Shown: positions 35,553-44,628 of the stretch, one piece after another
Position numbering within the stretch: the first letter of the stretch is position 1
Layout of the letters: every line of letters starts with the position of its first letter
NCBI GenBank assembly: GCA_013314735.1
Contig: JABUFD010000002.1
Location: 248,001 to 312,000, forward strand
Reading direction: 5' to 3'
DNA length: 64,000 nucleotides
Origin: Anaerolineae bacterium
Lineage (GTDB): Bacteria; Chloroflexota; Anaerolineae; Anaerolineales; Anaerolineaceae
The notes under the pieces: model-generated
What the model was told of the DNA's origin: nothing
Seen by the model: only the letters and a program-made list of their open reading frames with translations
The model's database searches: none
Translations under genes and position numbers: made by a program

Positions 35553-36413
35553 ATGAGTGTGGAGGATGTCTTTCGAGACCGAAAGATTCTGGTTATGGAG
35601 TCTATCAAACTCCCAGGCAATTCCCAACCCCCTGCCTGTGGCATTCAAACCTGGCGGCAATTCACCTCTGAAATCAGGCAAACCGGTTGCAAGCTGTTAA
35701 AAAAGCTGGATCAATACCCCGATGCAGTTCTGGTTACTGGTTGCCAGCGTTCTGGAACTACCATGCTTTCCAGGATCATCACCCAATCCGCTGGGATGGT
35801 GAATTATTGGACAGGCCTAGACGATGAGCTGGATGCAGCCTTAATTTTGGCTGGGCGCAAGACCTTTCCAGTACCTGGCCGATATTGTTTTCAGACAACC
35901 TATGTTGATGAAAATTATCCTGAATATTTTGAACATACCGGATTGTACAAAATTATCTGGATGCTGCGCAACCCGTTCTCCGTGGTGTATTCATTGTTGT
36001 ATAACTGGCGGCCGGCATCGCTCGATGGCACTTTTAAAAAATGCGGTGCGGCTGGCTTACAGGGCTTCTCTGCATTGCTATATCAGGCTCTTGGCCTGCC
36101 GGCCGTTTCACGTACGCGCAGGGCATGCGCACTGTATCAAACCAAAACGCAGCAATTACTGGAATTGTTTGATCGGTTGGGTAAAGCAAAAATGCTGGTG
36201 ATTGATTATGATGACCTGGTGCTGCACAAAAATTCTGTCCTGCCGCACATATTCCAATTCATCCATTTGCCGTACCAGTCCGGATATGCACAGTCGATTC
36301 ATCCTGACAGCCTTCATAAGCATAACCTTCTGACCAGAAAGGAGCGGAGGGTCATCCAACAGGTTGCCCTTCCCCTGTACCAGAGGGCATTACCATTAAC
36401 CCATAACCGGTAA
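35553..36413 (+). CDS. PAPS-dependent sulfotransferase-like protein
   Basis: P-loop sulfotransferase of 286 residues that would move sulfate from PAPS to a hydroxyl of a glycan, lipid or peptide. The 5'-phosphosulfate loop TGCQRSGTTMLSRII is near residues 62-76. The 3'-phosphate site is in IIWMLRNPFSVVYSLLYNW, as in the Sulfotransfer_1/3 families. GAGG (35539-35542) lies 10 nt before the ATG at 35553. However, a TTGAAC / TATAAT pair (35524-35529, 35549-35554) with 19-bp spacing overlaps this ATG; if that is the promoter, translation would start at 35595. It is the first gene of the + strand block leading to the polysaccharide locus, so sulfation of the surface glycan is a reasonable inference. 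Confidence 0.82.
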   Translation: MSVEDVFRDRKILVMESIKLPGNSQPPACGIQTWRQFTSEIRQTGCKLLKKLDQYPDAVLVTGCQRSGTTMLSRIITQSAGMVNYWTGLDDELDAALILAGRKTFPVPGRYCFQTTYVDENYPEYFEHTGLYKIIWMLRNPFSVVYSLLYNWRPASLDGTFKKCGAAGLQGFSALLYQALGLPAVSRTRRACALYQTKTQQLLELFDRLGKAKMLVIDYDDLVLHKNSVLPHIFQFIHLPYQSGYAQSIHPDSLHKHNLLTRKERRVIQQVALPLYQRALPLTHNR

Positions 36414-36891
36414 ATTCTACACGGTGCAAAATGGATTGACGTTAAGTTACACTGCATTGTCCGTGGTGATGACTTCTCATGCTAATGGAAGGGGGCGTTT
36501 TGCGCCATCTGGGGGGGAGGGTATGTTGACTGGTGAGATACAAATTGCTACAATGTTAATATAAGTTAGAGTCAAATCAACAGAACTCTTTACTTTCGTA
36601 CCCGATTCTTCCTGCCTGGAAGACTGCAGCGTGATAATTTGTGTCAGGGCACCAGGCCTCCAACAGCACACTTCTCACAGATGCAGCGTTATGGCAATTA
36701 TCTCTCAGGTTTCATGATTGATGCGATATTCTCATTTCCTCTGTTGGAGGCGGAGGCGAGCGAGTTGACCCAAAGCTGATCTTGTCCCCTATTCGATCAA
36801 TTGAAGACGAAATTGGAAATGAATGGATGAAGTATAGGTAGGGATGGTTGCAGACAGGCAACAGCGGTGTCGCGGACGAGGGATGTGTTGA
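36414..36891 (+). other. Intergenic region with long leader
   Basis: These 478 bp hold no convincing gene on either strand. A G-rich stretch (36488-36521) precedes a strong promoter at 36526-36554. About 330 nt of transcribed leader then run to the regulator gene. I see no known riboswitch core or tRNA in it. Confidence 0.5.
36526..36554 (+). promoter_or_regulatory. Sigma-70-type promoter before regulator gene
   Basis: TTGACT (36526-36531) and TACAAT (36549-36554) with 17-bp spacing. The predicted transcript has an unusually long leader of about 330 nt before the GTG start at 36892. Confidence 0.65.
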
Positions 36892-37569
36892 GTGGAGAAA
36901 AAGACTTCAAAAGAATACCAGTTGGGGGTTGTCATCATCGAAAAGCAAGCTTTAATTCGGGCTGGACTGGTGTTGATGGTTGATTCGCGCCTGGAGATGC
37001 GGGTCTTGGGCGAAACAGGTGATATTGCAGGCTCATATGAGCTTGTTGAACATCACCAACCTGACATAATCTTATTGGGCATGGATGCCACTGAAGGGAT
37101 TACTCCCAATATGATCCCCTCATTATTAAAGCGATCCCATCAATCTCGGGTTATTGTTCTATCAACACAGTCAGAAGAAGAAAGTAACCTGGAAGCTCTT
37201 AAGCACGGCGCACTGGGGATTGTGTTTTATTCTGACACTCCAGCCATCCTGGGAAAGGCAATCCGGAAGGTGGTAGCCGGGGAAGCCTGGGTGGAGCGCT
37301 CGTTGATCGCGAATGTGTTACATACGCTAGCGGATGGAAATCATCCTGCGCCCAATCATTCTGAAAAGGATCAGATTGATGAGTTGACCCTGCGTGAACG
37401 TGATGTGATTCAACTGATTGGCCGGGGTTTTAAAAATCAACAGATTGCGGAGAAATTATGCTTGAGTGAATCCACTATCCGCCACCATCTCACATCCATC
37501 TATCATAAATTGGGTGTATCCAGCCGGTTGGAATTACTGGTGTACGCAAATCACAACACCATCACATAA
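36892..37569 (+). CDS. NarL/LuxR-type regulator with degenerate receiver
   Basis: Regulator of 225 residues: a receiver-like domain (about 11-125) and a LuxR/GerE helix-turn-helix (about 165-218, LTLRERDVIQLIGRGFKNQQIAEKLCLSESTIRHHL). The phosphorylation pocket is lost. The usual acidic pair is Glu17-Lys18 (VVIIEKQALIRAGL), the phospho-acceptor Asp is Gly63 (DIILLGMDA), and the conserved Lys is Tyr113 (GIVFYSDTP). It therefore probably does not take phosphate from a histidine kinase, and none is adjacent. The GTG start follows GAGGGA at a normal distance; the ATG 9 bp upstream runs into a stop. It lies just ahead of PilZ and the polysaccharide locus, and probably controls them through protein or ligand contact. 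Confidence 0.9.
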   Translation: MEKKTSKEYQLGVVIIEKQALIRAGLVLMVDSRLEMRVLGETGDIAGSYELVEHHQPDIILLGMDATEGITPNMIPSLLKRSHQSRVIVLSTQSEEESNLEALKHGALGIVFYSDTPAILGKAIRKVVAGEAWVERSLIANVLHTLADGNHPAPNHSEKDQIDELTLRERDVIQLIGRGFKNQQIAEKLCLSESTIRHHLTSIYHKLGVSSRLELLVYANHNTIT

Positions 37570-37652
37570 TCATTCCTGCCTGAGACGCATGATAATGGGC
37601 GGAATGCTGGTGGTGATAATCTGCTCATATCGAAAGCATATTAATGCCATTG

Positions 37653-37678
37653 CTATCAGGGATATTTATCCCTGATAG
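37653..37678. repeat. 26-bp perfect inverted repeat
   Basis: CTATCAGGGATA and TATCCCTGATAG flank two T. The 12-bp arms are perfect and no T-run follows. It could be a transcription-factor site or a hairpin processing or weak termination site between the regulator and PilZ genes. Confidence 0.6.
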
Positions 37679-37776
37679 TCAATTTAAATGGGATGAATGT
37701 GGCAAGCCAAGTGCGCCGGTTGCGACGATGTAAAACCATGCCTGCCTCGTTATAGTTAAGTAAGGGTTTTCTTAAC

Positions 37777-37798
37777 CACTTATCAGTTTTGATAGGTG
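37777..37798. repeat. Inverted repeat before PilZ gene
   Basis: CACTTATCA and TGATAGGTG flank GTTT, with 8 of 9 base pairs. It shares the TATCA/TGATA half-sites of the repeat at 37653-37678 and lies 19 bp before the PilZ start codon, where it could act as an operator or affect ribosome access. Confidence 0.4.
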
Positions 37799-37817
37799 TA
37801 GAAGGTGAAGGGTTCCC

Positions 37818-38156
37818 GTGGGACAGGAAACTGGTCAAGCTTTCATTGGAGAGCGGCGTTTGCATCCCCGGATGCACTGTGATTATTCTGCCATTGTTCG
37901 CGGCCGTGATGAAGATGGAAAACGGTTTGAAGAAATCGTCAAGGTGCGGAATCTCAGCGCATGCGGGGCATACTTTCAGATCAACCGAAATTTGCACACC
38001 GGTCAAATGGTCACGGTTCGGATTGCATTTCCTACTGGTTCATTGACCTATGGAAGTTCCAAGGTGACCATCCGTGCGGTCGTGATCAGGGTGGAACCAC
38101 TCTCTGATGAATTGTTACAAATCGGGATCAAATTCCTCAATTTTCGTTTTCTATGA
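37818..38156 (+). CDS. PilZ-domain protein (c-di-GMP receptor)
   Basis: Single-domain PilZ protein of 112 residues. The c-di-GMP motifs are recognisable: the arginine-rich ERRLHPRMHC (RxxxR type) and VRNLSACGAYFQ, matching [D/N]xSxxG with Asn in place of Asp. The beta-barrel ends QIGIKFLNF. The start is GTG after GAAGG at 37801-37805 or GAAGGG at 37808-37812. It lies 335 bp upstream of the polyprenyl-phosphate sugar transferase, so c-di-GMP control of polysaccharide synthesis is likely, as for alginate and cellulose systems. There is no membrane segment; it would act on a partner in the cytoplasm. Confidence 0.85.
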   Translation: MGQETGQAFIGERRLHPRMHCDYSAIVRGRDEDGKRFEEIVKVRNLSACGAYFQINRNLHTGQMVTVRIAFPTGSLTYGSSKVTIRAVVIRVEPLSDELLQIGIKFLNFRFL

Positions 38157-38491
38157 TATTGCTGTTTTACCCTTTACCAACTCCTTATTGATACTCTGTT
38201 ACAGCAAGTCATTTATCGGTAAATTCCTTTTTCGGTAGTCAGATTCACCATACTCATTGACCGAAGCTATGTCGGAATGGCGGAGCGCGCCACCTGAATG
38301 GAAGCAGCAGGCACATCCCAAGTCATGCTGGACTGTCAACCGTCCAACCAATGTGGATTTGATAGGACCCTTAAAAGATCAGCATGAAGGGAAACCAGAC
38401 GCAGGATTGGATTGACGGGTTGTTGATTCAGGAACCCTGGTGCGTGTGAAGTCAGTAGAAAGGTTGTCAGATAAAGCATGGGAGAGCGTAT
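38157..38491 (+). other. Intergenic region before polysaccharide genes
   Basis: These 335 bp hold no gene that I can support. A GGGTT/AACCC pair (about 38417-38437) is a weak hairpin, and I find no promoter with good boxes. It is probably the leader and control region of the sugar-transferase gene. Confidence 0.4.
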
Positions 38492-40003
38492 ATGCGAAGT
38501 GAAGTAATTGAACACAATCTGGGTTTGTCTCGCAGGATCCATACCTCGCTGGCAGAACTGCCGACCACTGTCCTGCGGCAGTCCCAATGGAAATTCCTGC
38601 GGATAGGATTGGTGGCCATGGATATTCTGATGATTTCCGTGGGATTCATGCTGGCGTATCTTGTTCGTTTCAACATGGATATTCCATTCTTCTATCCTCA
38701 TGCAGACAATGTAATGCTGGGCTTCTATTCGGTTGTGGCGGCACTGCTCCTGCCAGTGTGGATCCTGACTTTCCGCTTATATGGTTTGTATGCCGTGAAA
38801 GAAAATCTGTCACGGCGGCATATCTGCGCCAAACTTTTCAATGCCACCACCATTCCCATGTTTGTGGTGATCGTGGTGGATTTTTTCCTGCCCCGCTTCG
38901 TGATCGCCCGCGGTTGGTTGTTGTTGATGTGGGTTTTTGTGTATGGTTTCGCCGTTTTTGGACGTTTCCTCATGCGGCGGTTGGTTAGGCACCTGCGCAC
39001 AAAAGGTTATTTCCTGGTGCCGGCGATCATTGTGGGCGCGAATGAAGAATCCAAATTATTGGCCGGGCAATTCCTGGATGAGAGAGTTTCCGGGTTGTTG
39101 TTATGCGGTTTCATCTCTGATGAGGTTGCTTCCGGTACGCAGGTGATGGAGCACCTGAGAGTATTGGGTTCGTTATCCAACCTTGAGCACCTGGTACAGG
39201 AGATGAAAGCAGAAGAAGTGATCGTTACTTCCAGTGCGGTTTCCTCCCAGGATGTGCTGACCCTGTTTAAATTGTACGGGGTTTCGAATGAAGTCACACT
39301 GCGACTTTCATCCGGCTTGTACGAAATTATCACCACCGGTTTACAGATCCAGGAATTCGCTTCCGTACCGCTGGTCAAAGTGAGTGAATTCCGTTTATCC
39401 GGTATTGACCACTTCTTAAAATTTGCATTGGATTACTGTTTCTCAATCGCGGCGATGCTTGTTGTAATTCCCTTATGTATCGTTGTGGGTATATTGATCA
39501 AACTTGATTCGAAAGGTCCTGTCTTTCATCGACGGCGGGTGATGGGGGTGAAAGGCAAGGAGTTTGACGCTTTCAAATTCCGTACAATGGTTGTCAACGG
39601 TGATGAAGTGCTTGCTGCTTATCCGGAGCTGAAGAAAAAACTGGATGAAGAACATAAGCTAAAAGATGATCCTCGGGTTACGCGTATGGGACGCATCATA
39701 CGCAAGCTCAGCCTGGATGAATTCCCGCAATTCTTCAATGTGCTGCGAGGAGAGATGTCAGTCGTTGGCCCGCGGATGATTTCACCCTGTGAGATGCAGG
39801 AATACCGGAAAAACGGCATGAACCTGCTTACCGTCCGCCCGGGTATCACTGGTTTGTGGCAGGTGAGTGGCAGATCGGATGTGACCTACCAGGAACGGGT
39901 CCAGATGGATATGTACTACATACGCAATTGGAGCGTATGGATGGACATTAACCTGATTGTGAAAACGATCCCGGCGCTGATCAGCCGCCGCGGTGCGTAC
40001 TGA
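38492..40003 (+). CDS. Polyprenyl glycosylphosphotransferase
   Basis: Initiating enzyme of surface glycan synthesis, 503 residues, of the WbaP/CpsE type. It transfers a sugar-1-phosphate from a nucleotide sugar to undecaprenyl phosphate at the inner membrane. N-terminal helices occupy about residues 35-165, a Rossmann-like domain follows (FLVPAIIVGANEESKLLAGQ). After a further helix near 310-335 comes the catalytic bacterial sugar transferase domain, with FHRRRVMGVKGKEFDAFKFRTM, RKLSLDEFPQFFNVLRGEMS-VVGPRM and RPGITGLWQVSGRSD. GGGAG precedes the ATG. It is the first biosynthetic gene of the locus, 42 bp before the epimerase. The first sugar cannot be read from sequence. Confidence 0.95.
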   Translation: MRSEVIEHNLGLSRRIHTSLAELPTTVLRQSQWKFLRIGLVAMDILMISVGFMLAYLVRFNMDIPFFYPHADNVMLGFYSVVAALLLPVWILTFRLYGLYAVKENLSRRHICAKLFNATTIPMFVVIVVDFFLPRFVIARGWLLLMWVFVYGFAVFGRFLMRRLVRHLRTKGYFLVPAIIVGANEESKLLAGQFLDERVSGLLLCGFISDEVASGTQVMEHLRVLGSLSNLEHLVQEMKAEEVIVTSSAVSSQDVLTLFKLYGVSNEVTLRLSSGLYEIITTGLQIQEFASVPLVKVSEFRLSGIDHFLKFALDYCFSIAAMLVVIPLCIVVGILIKLDSKGPVFHRRRVMGVKGKEFDAFKFRTMVVNGDEVLAAYPELKKKLDEEHKLKDDPRVTRMGRIIRKLSLDEFPQFFNVLRGEMSVVGPRMISPCEMQEYRKNGMNLLTVRPGITGLWQVSGRSDVTYQERVQMDMYYIRNWSVWMDINLIVKTIPALISRRGAY

Positions 40004-40045
40004 TACCTGACGCAGGCATTCTGAGTAGCAAAGGAGGATGCAACA

Positions 40046-40978
40046 TTGAAAATTCTTGTCACGGGAGGAGCGGGTTTCATCGCTTCGCATGTAGTAGACC
40101 TATATCTTGCCAGGGGGCATGAGGTTGTGATCATTGATGACCTTTCAACAGGCCGGTTATCCAATGTGAATCCGTCTGCGAAACTGATCAGGATGGATAT
40201 TCGCAGCCCTCAACTCGCAGAGGTTTTTACCCGTGAACATCCCGATGTGGTCAATCACCATGCAGCGCAGATGGATGTGCGCCGGTCGGTGGCAGATCCG
40301 TTTTTTGATGCTGATGTGAATATCCTTGGTTCATTGAACCTGATCGAAAACGCAAGCAAGCATTCCGTCCAACATTTCGTTTACATCAGTTCCGGCGGAG
40401 CCGCATACGGGGAACCCCAATACCTGCCGTGTGATGAGAACCATCCGATTAATCCAATTTGCCCATACGGTGTCAGTAAACACACCGTCGAGCATTACCT
40501 GTACCTGTTCCATATCAATTATGGCCTGAACTACACCGTGCTGCGATATCCCAATGTGTTTGGTCCACGGCAGGACCCACATGGTGAAGCCGGTGTAGTT
40601 GCGATCTTCACCGGGCGGATGCTGCGCGGTGAACCGGTGCGTATCCACGGTGATGGGGAGCAGGTACGTGATTTTGTGCATGTCAGCGATTGTGCCGCTG
40701 CAAATTTGCTGGCAGTTGAGGTGCCGCATGATAGTGGAATCTATAACCTGGGTTCCGGGCGGGGAACTTCGGTAAACCAGGTCTTCGACATGATCCGGGA
40801 AGCCACCGGGTATGATCAGGCACCAATCCATGAGCCGGCGAAATTAGGTGAAACCCGGACGATTTACCTGGATGCCAGAAAAGCCCAAGCCGAATTTGGC
40901 TGGCGCCCGCAGGTGACTATGATGGAAGGGATTCGTGGTGTCGTGCAATATTTCCATGAAAAGGAGCTAACGAAGTGA
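40046..40978 (+). CDS. NAD-dependent sugar epimerase (GalE-like)
   Basis: Extended SDR of 310 residues, UDP-glucose 4-epimerase-like, that interconverts nucleotide sugars for the glycan. It has the Rossmann motif [14 protein letters not shown], catalytic Tyr and Lys in [12 protein letters not shown], and the substrate segment [20 protein letters not shown]. The start is TTG with a strong AAAGGAGG 9 nt upstream. It overlaps the following kinase gene by GTGA, so the two are translationally coupled. The exact nucleotide sugar is unknown. Confidence 0.93.
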   Translation: MKILVTGGAGFIASHVVDLYLARGHEVVIIDDLSTGRLSNVNPSAKLIRMDIRSPQLAEVFTREHPDVVNHHAAQMDVRRSVADPFFDADVNILGSLNLIENASKHSVQHFVYISSGGAAYGEPQYLPCDENHPINPICPYGVSKHTVEHYLYLFHINYGLNYTVLRYPNVFGPRQDPHGEAGVVAIFTGRMLRGEPVRIHGDGEQVRDFVHVSDCAAANLLAVEVPHDSGIYNLGSGRGTSVNQVFDMIREATGYDQAPIHEPAKLGETRTIYLDARKAQAEFGWRPQVTMMEGIRGVVQYFHEKELTK

Positions 40979-41964
40979 TTATCGTGCAGGCTCCCCTGCG
41001 CATCAGCTTGTTCGGCGGTGGGACCGACTTTCCGGACTTTTACCACCAGGAAGGCGGTTGCGTACTTTCCACTGCCATTGATAAGTACATCTTCGTGGTT
41101 ATCAAACAGCGTTATGACGATATGCTGCGGATCGGATACACAAAAACCGAACTGGTGGAACAGGTGGGCCAGGTGGAGCATGAACTGATCCGGCACGCTT
41201 TGCTGAGGACCGGGATTCACAAAGGTGTGGAAATCACCACCATGGGGGATATTCCGGCCGGTTCAGGGTTGGGTTCATCCAGCGCGGTGACGGTAGGTTC
41301 GCTGCATGCGATGTATTCGTATTTGAATGAATCGGTGACTGCATCGCGGCTGGCGGAGGAAGCGTGTCATATTGAGATTGATGAACTAAAGAAGCCCATC
41401 GGGGTACAGGATCAATACATCTCAGCTTTTGGTGATTTGCGTTTCATCGAATTTCACCCGGACGGCAGGATTGAAGTAAAACGTGTCGAGATGGATCCGG
41501 CCATTAAACGGTTATTGAATGAAAATTTGCTGATCTTTTTCACAGGATTGACGCGCCAGGCCAGCACAATACTGGAGGAACAGCAGCACAATATCGCTCT
41601 ACATATGTGTGTGCTGCGTGAAATGAAAGAAATTACCCGGACAGCCTACCAGGAACTTATTACGGGGAATATCGATGCGTTGGGCCAATTGTTACATGAA
41701 AGCTGGCAACTGAAAAAACAACTGGCCAGCCGCATCAACAATGGGTTTATTGAAGAAGCTTACCAGGCAGCCCTGGGTGCCGGAGCGATCGGGGGCAAAA
41801 TCACCGGTGCAGGTGGTGGGGGGTTCCTGTTATTGTATTGTCCGTATTCCAGGCGGGCGGCGGTGCGCAGTGCGCTGCACAAACTGAAGGAACTGCCCAT
41901 CCAATTGGAACCGGATGGCAGCAAAGTCATATTCAATTACCAGCATTCTTCATTGATGTATTGA
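40975..41964 (+). CDS. GHMP kinase (heptose-7-P kinase HddA-like)
   Basis: GHMP-family sugar kinase of 329 residues. The N-terminal [18 protein letters not shown], the phosphate loop [15 protein letters not shown] and the C-terminal [16 protein letters not shown] match D-glycero-D-manno-heptose-7-phosphate kinases and L-fucokinase-like enzymes. HddA makes the alpha-1,7-bisphosphate used for GDP-heptose. The GmhB-type phosphatase directly downstream (convergent, 18 bp away) supports this reading. GmhA and HddC partners are not in the window. The GTG start overlaps the epimerase stop. Confidence 0.9.
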   Translation: MIIVQAPLRISLFGGGTDFPDFYHQEGGCVLSTAIDKYIFVVIKQRYDDMLRIGYTKTELVEQVGQVEHELIRHALLRTGIHKGVEITTMGDIPAGSGLGSSSAVTVGSLHAMYSYLNESVTASRLAEEACHIEIDELKKPIGVQDQYISAFGDLRFIEFHPDGRIEVKRVEMDPAIKRLLNENLLIFFTGLTRQASTILEEQQHNIALHMCVLREMKEITRTAYQELITGNIDALGQLLHESWQLKKQLASRINNGFIEEAYQAALGAGAIGGKITGAGGGGFLLLYCPYSRRAAVRSALHKLKELPIQLEPDGSKVIFNYQHSSLMY

Positions 41965-41982
41965 CTCATGGATCGACAGTAT

Positions 41983-42537
41983 TTATACGTGCAGCACAGA
42001 TATATAATCAAATGCTTCGGCGAGGGAATCGAAGACAACCAGCGGCTGGATCTGGAGGGCCTCCGGAAGGACTTCCTGCGTTGCCCCTCGTCCGGTACGG
42101 ATAAGCACCGATTCCATAACACCGGCTGCGCGCCCTGCGACGATATCGCTGAGGGCATCACCAACCAGGTAGGAGCGCCGGAGATCCAGTTCCAGTGCGC
42201 TGGCAGCTTGCATGATCAGACCAGGCTGCGGCTTGCGACAATCACAGTAGTCATCAGGGGTGTGGGGACACATGAAAACGGCATCAATCCTGCCGCCCGC
42301 CTCTGTGATACAGGTCAAGACATATTCATTGATCAATTCACCCTGGGTCAATGAGATCAAGCCGCGGCCGATGACAGACTGGTTGGTGATTACGACGATT
42401 TTGAACGGAGAACAAGCCATAGCACGCAGTGCAGACAGCGCGCCGGGAATAAAAATGACATCCGCACATGAACGTATGTAATTTTCCCGATTTTCAATGA
42501 TGACCCCATCACGGTCCAGAAAAATGGCAGGTTTCAT
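41983..42537 (-). CDS. gmhB: D-glycero-D-manno-heptose bisphosphate phosphatase
   Basis: HAD-family histidinol-phosphatase/GmhB protein of 184 residues. It removes the 7-phosphate from heptose-1,7-bisphosphate. The nucleophile motif is FLDRDGVI, Thr/Ser motif II is VITNQS, and the zinc loop [14 protein letters not shown] holds Cys, His, Cys and Cys. Motif III/IV is [10 protein letters not shown]. It is the only - strand gene inside the polysaccharide locus. The ATG at 42537 begins the fold directly and has no ribosome-binding site; a TATAAT lies just 6 nt before it, suggesting a leaderless mRNA. Together with the HddA-like kinase it points to a heptose in the glycan. Confidence 0.92.
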   Translation of the reverse strand: MKPAIFLDRDGVIIENRENYIRSCADVIFIPGALSALRAMACSPFKIVVITNQSVIGRGLISLTQGELINEYVLTCITEAGGRIDAVFMCPHTPDDYCDCRKPQPGLIMQAASALELDLRRSYLVGDALSDIVAGRAAGVMESVLIRTGRGATQEVLPEALQIQPLVVFDSLAEAFDYISVLHV

Positions 42538-42543
42538 ACATTG

Positions 42544-42549
42544 ATTATA
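42544..42549 (-). promoter_or_regulatory. -10 box abutting gmhB start (leaderless)
   Basis: Consensus TATAAT on the - strand ends 6 nt before the gmhB ATG, so transcription would begin at or next to the start codon. The -35 region is poor. Confidence 0.5.
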
Positions 42550-42647
42550 GCCACCCGTGCGACCATCCGGTACAGCCAAATGTAGAAAATCTCCAGGATT
42601 TGTTCCTTTGTACTGCTCAATCCAGAAAGAAAGGATTTGATATCCCT

Positions 42648-43394
42648 GTGAAAGCCATTCATCACCAATCTAGCCGACAACAGCCGGGCCTTGGCTTATA
42701 TGTGCGCCGCCAGGCAGATGGGTGGATACGTTACCTGTGGGAACAGGCATTCTTTCTGTTACTGGGATGGATTCCTACCGTGGCTGGGATCGGAATCCGC
42801 AGCCTGCTGTACCGGGTGATCTTAAAAATGGACGGATGGGCTGCGATTGAGGATGATGTGCGTTTACGATTTGCCAATCACATTCGCCTTGGCCATGGGG
42901 TGTACCTGGATCATGGAACCTACCTGCATGCCTGTCCGGGCGGGATTGTGATTGGACGGAATACCATCATCATGCATGGCGCGGTGCTGCATGTGTATAA
43001 CTTCCGTGAATTGCCGCATGCCGGCATCCATATCGGGTGCGACAGCCTGGTGGGAGAGTATACAGTCATCCGCGGACAGGGAGGGGTTGCGATTGGAGAC
43101 CGGGTGTACACCTCACCCTTCACGCAGATCCTGGCGGTTAACCATGTTTTTGATGATCCCGCGCGTCCGTTTATCGAACAAGGGATCACGGCGGAAGGGA
43201 TTGTGATTGAGGATGATGTGTGGATTGGCGCCGGTGCCATCATCACGGACGGCGTCACGGTTGGAAAAGGGGCTGTGGTGGCTGCCGGTGCTGTGGTTAC
43301 CGGTGATGTGGCGGCTCATACCGTGGTGGCGGGCATTCCAGCCCGGGTCATCCGGCAAATCAAGAACAGTACCTCAGCGGATGGTGAACAATGA
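42648..43394 (+). CDS. Hexapeptide-repeat acetyltransferase
   Basis: Left-handed beta-helix acyltransferase (WcaF/CatB/NodL-like), about 248 residues, that would O- or N-acetylate a sugar of the glycan using acetyl-CoA. Hexapeptide turns run from about residue 85 to 235: [50 protein letters not shown] and [26 protein letters not shown] holds the likely catalytic His, and the VAGIPARVI end is typical. I prefer the GTG at 42648, with AAGGA 12 nt upstream; a frame from TTG 42600 is also open. It follows gmhB divergently. Confidence 0.88.
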   Translation: MKAIHHQSSRQQPGLGLYVRRQADGWIRYLWEQAFFLLLGWIPTVAGIGIRSLLYRVILKMDGWAAIEDDVRLRFANHIRLGHGVYLDHGTYLHACPGGIVIGRNTIIMHGAVLHVYNFRELPHAGIHIGCDSLVGEYTVIRGQGGVAIGDRVYTSPFTQILAVNHVFDDPARPFIEQGITAEGIVIEDDVWIGAGAIITDGVTVGKGAVVAAGAVVTGDVAAHTVVAGIPARVIRQIKNSTSADGEQ

Positions 43395-43422
43395 ACGGCC
43401 AATCTTTCGTAGGAGGACTTCC

Positions 43423-44628
43423 ATGACCATGTTATCGATTGTGATTCCTGCTTACAACGAGGAAAACGGCATCCAGGCCATTATGGAGCGGGTGCTGCAA
43501 ACCCGTGATAGCCTGAATGCAGCTGGGGTGACTGAATTGGAACTGCTCGTGGTTAATGACGGTTCCAAAGACGCCACCCTGCACAAGGCGGATGAACTGG
43601 CGGTGCAAAATGAATGTGTGCGCATTATTAACCACCCGCATAACCGCGGGTACGGGGCGGCATTGAAAACTGGCTTTAGCCAGGCGCGGGGGCAGCTGGT
43701 TGGTTTTTTGGATGCGGATGGGACATATCCGCCGGAATATTTTCCACAATTGTGTACCGCTGCCATCAATGGGGCAGACCTGGTGATCGGAACACGGATG
43801 ACCGGGGAGGAATCACAAATGCCGTTGACACGGCGACTGGGGAATGTGATTTTTGCAACCTTGCTCAACCTGCTGGGCTGGCAGCATGTAACGGACTGCG
43901 CCAGCGGTATGCGCGTGTTTCGCAAAGAGGTCTTGCATCTGTTATCTCCCCTGCCAGATGGCCTGAACCTGACCCCTGTGATGAGCACCCGTGCAGTGCA
44001 TGAAGGCGTCAGGATGGTGGAAGTTCCCATACCGTACAGCGAGCGGGTTGGGCGGTCGAAGCTATGTGTCATCCGCGATGGGCAGTTGTTCCTGACCTCG
44101 ATGGTATGGACGGTTTTGTGTTACAACCCGGTGCGTATCCTGGGCATGGCGGGATTGGTTGGCGTCGGGATCGCCTTTCTGGCCGGTGTTGCCCTGGTGA
44201 TTGCGCGCCTGGCCGGTGTCACGACCCTGACCCCTTGGGCTGTGTTTGGACTTTTCCTGGGATTGGTATCTGGCGTGGCAGGGATCAGCCTGTTTGCGCT
44301 GGGGGCAACTTTTAACTACCTGGTTTCTCTTTTTTATAAGGAACCCGTGCACCAGGGGTTATTTGGCAGGCGTATTTTTAAGAAACCGCTGGAATATCAA
44401 TTTGGCTGGATGGGACTGGGCGGCTTTGCTACGGGATTTCTGGTCATGGTTGTATCCCTGGCTTTGAGTTTTACAGGCTGGGATGTTGCCCGTTTATGGC
44501 TTTACCTGCTGGGTGGGGCATTGATAAACCTGGTGGGCATTCAACTGGTCATCTACTGGTTGTTGATTACAGTTCTGGATCAACTCCGCCAACGCGAGGT
44601 GGTGGTGGCTGCTGACCTGGCAGGTTAA
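43423..44628 (+). CDS. Membrane-associated GT2 glycosyltransferase
   Basis: Family 2 glycosyltransferase of 401 residues, dolichyl-phosphate-mannose-synthase-like. The GT-A domain has IVIPAYNEENGI, VNDGSKDAT, the metal site FLDADGTYPPEYF and DLVIGTRM. About four C-terminal membrane helices follow (from about residue 230). It probably transfers a sugar to polyprenyl phosphate or to the growing lipid-linked glycan on the cytoplasmic face. The ATG at 43423 follows a strong AGGAGG; the frame is open further upstream but overlaps the acetyltransferase. It overlaps the next gene as TAATG. Confidence 0.93.
   Translation: MTMLSIVIPAYNEENGIQAIMERVLQTRDSLNAAGVTELELLVVNDGSKDATLHKADELAVQNECVRIINHPHNRGYGAALKTGFSQARGQLVGFLDADGTYPPEYFPQLCTAAINGADLVIGTRMTGEESQMPLTRRLGNVIFATLLNLLGWQHVTDCASGMRVFRKEVLHLLSPLPDGLNLTPVMSTRAVHEGVRMVEVPIPYSERVGRSKLCVIRDGQLFLTSMVWTVLCYNPVRILGMAGLVGVGIAFLAGVALVIARLAGVTTLTPWAVFGLFLGLVSGVAGISLFALGATFNYLVSLFYKEPVHQGLFGRRIFKKPLEYQFGWMGLGGFATGFLVMVVSLALSFTGWDVARLWLYLLGGALINLVGIQLVIYWLLITVLDQLRQREVVVAADLAG

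Noticed and set aside
36391-36419. TTACC/GGTAA pairing at the end of the sulfotransferase gene as terminator
   Set aside because: Only five base pairs with a long loop and no T-run.
36477-36671. Short open frame on the - strand in the long intergenic region
   Set aside because: It runs across the predicted promoter, has no ribosome site and no motif.
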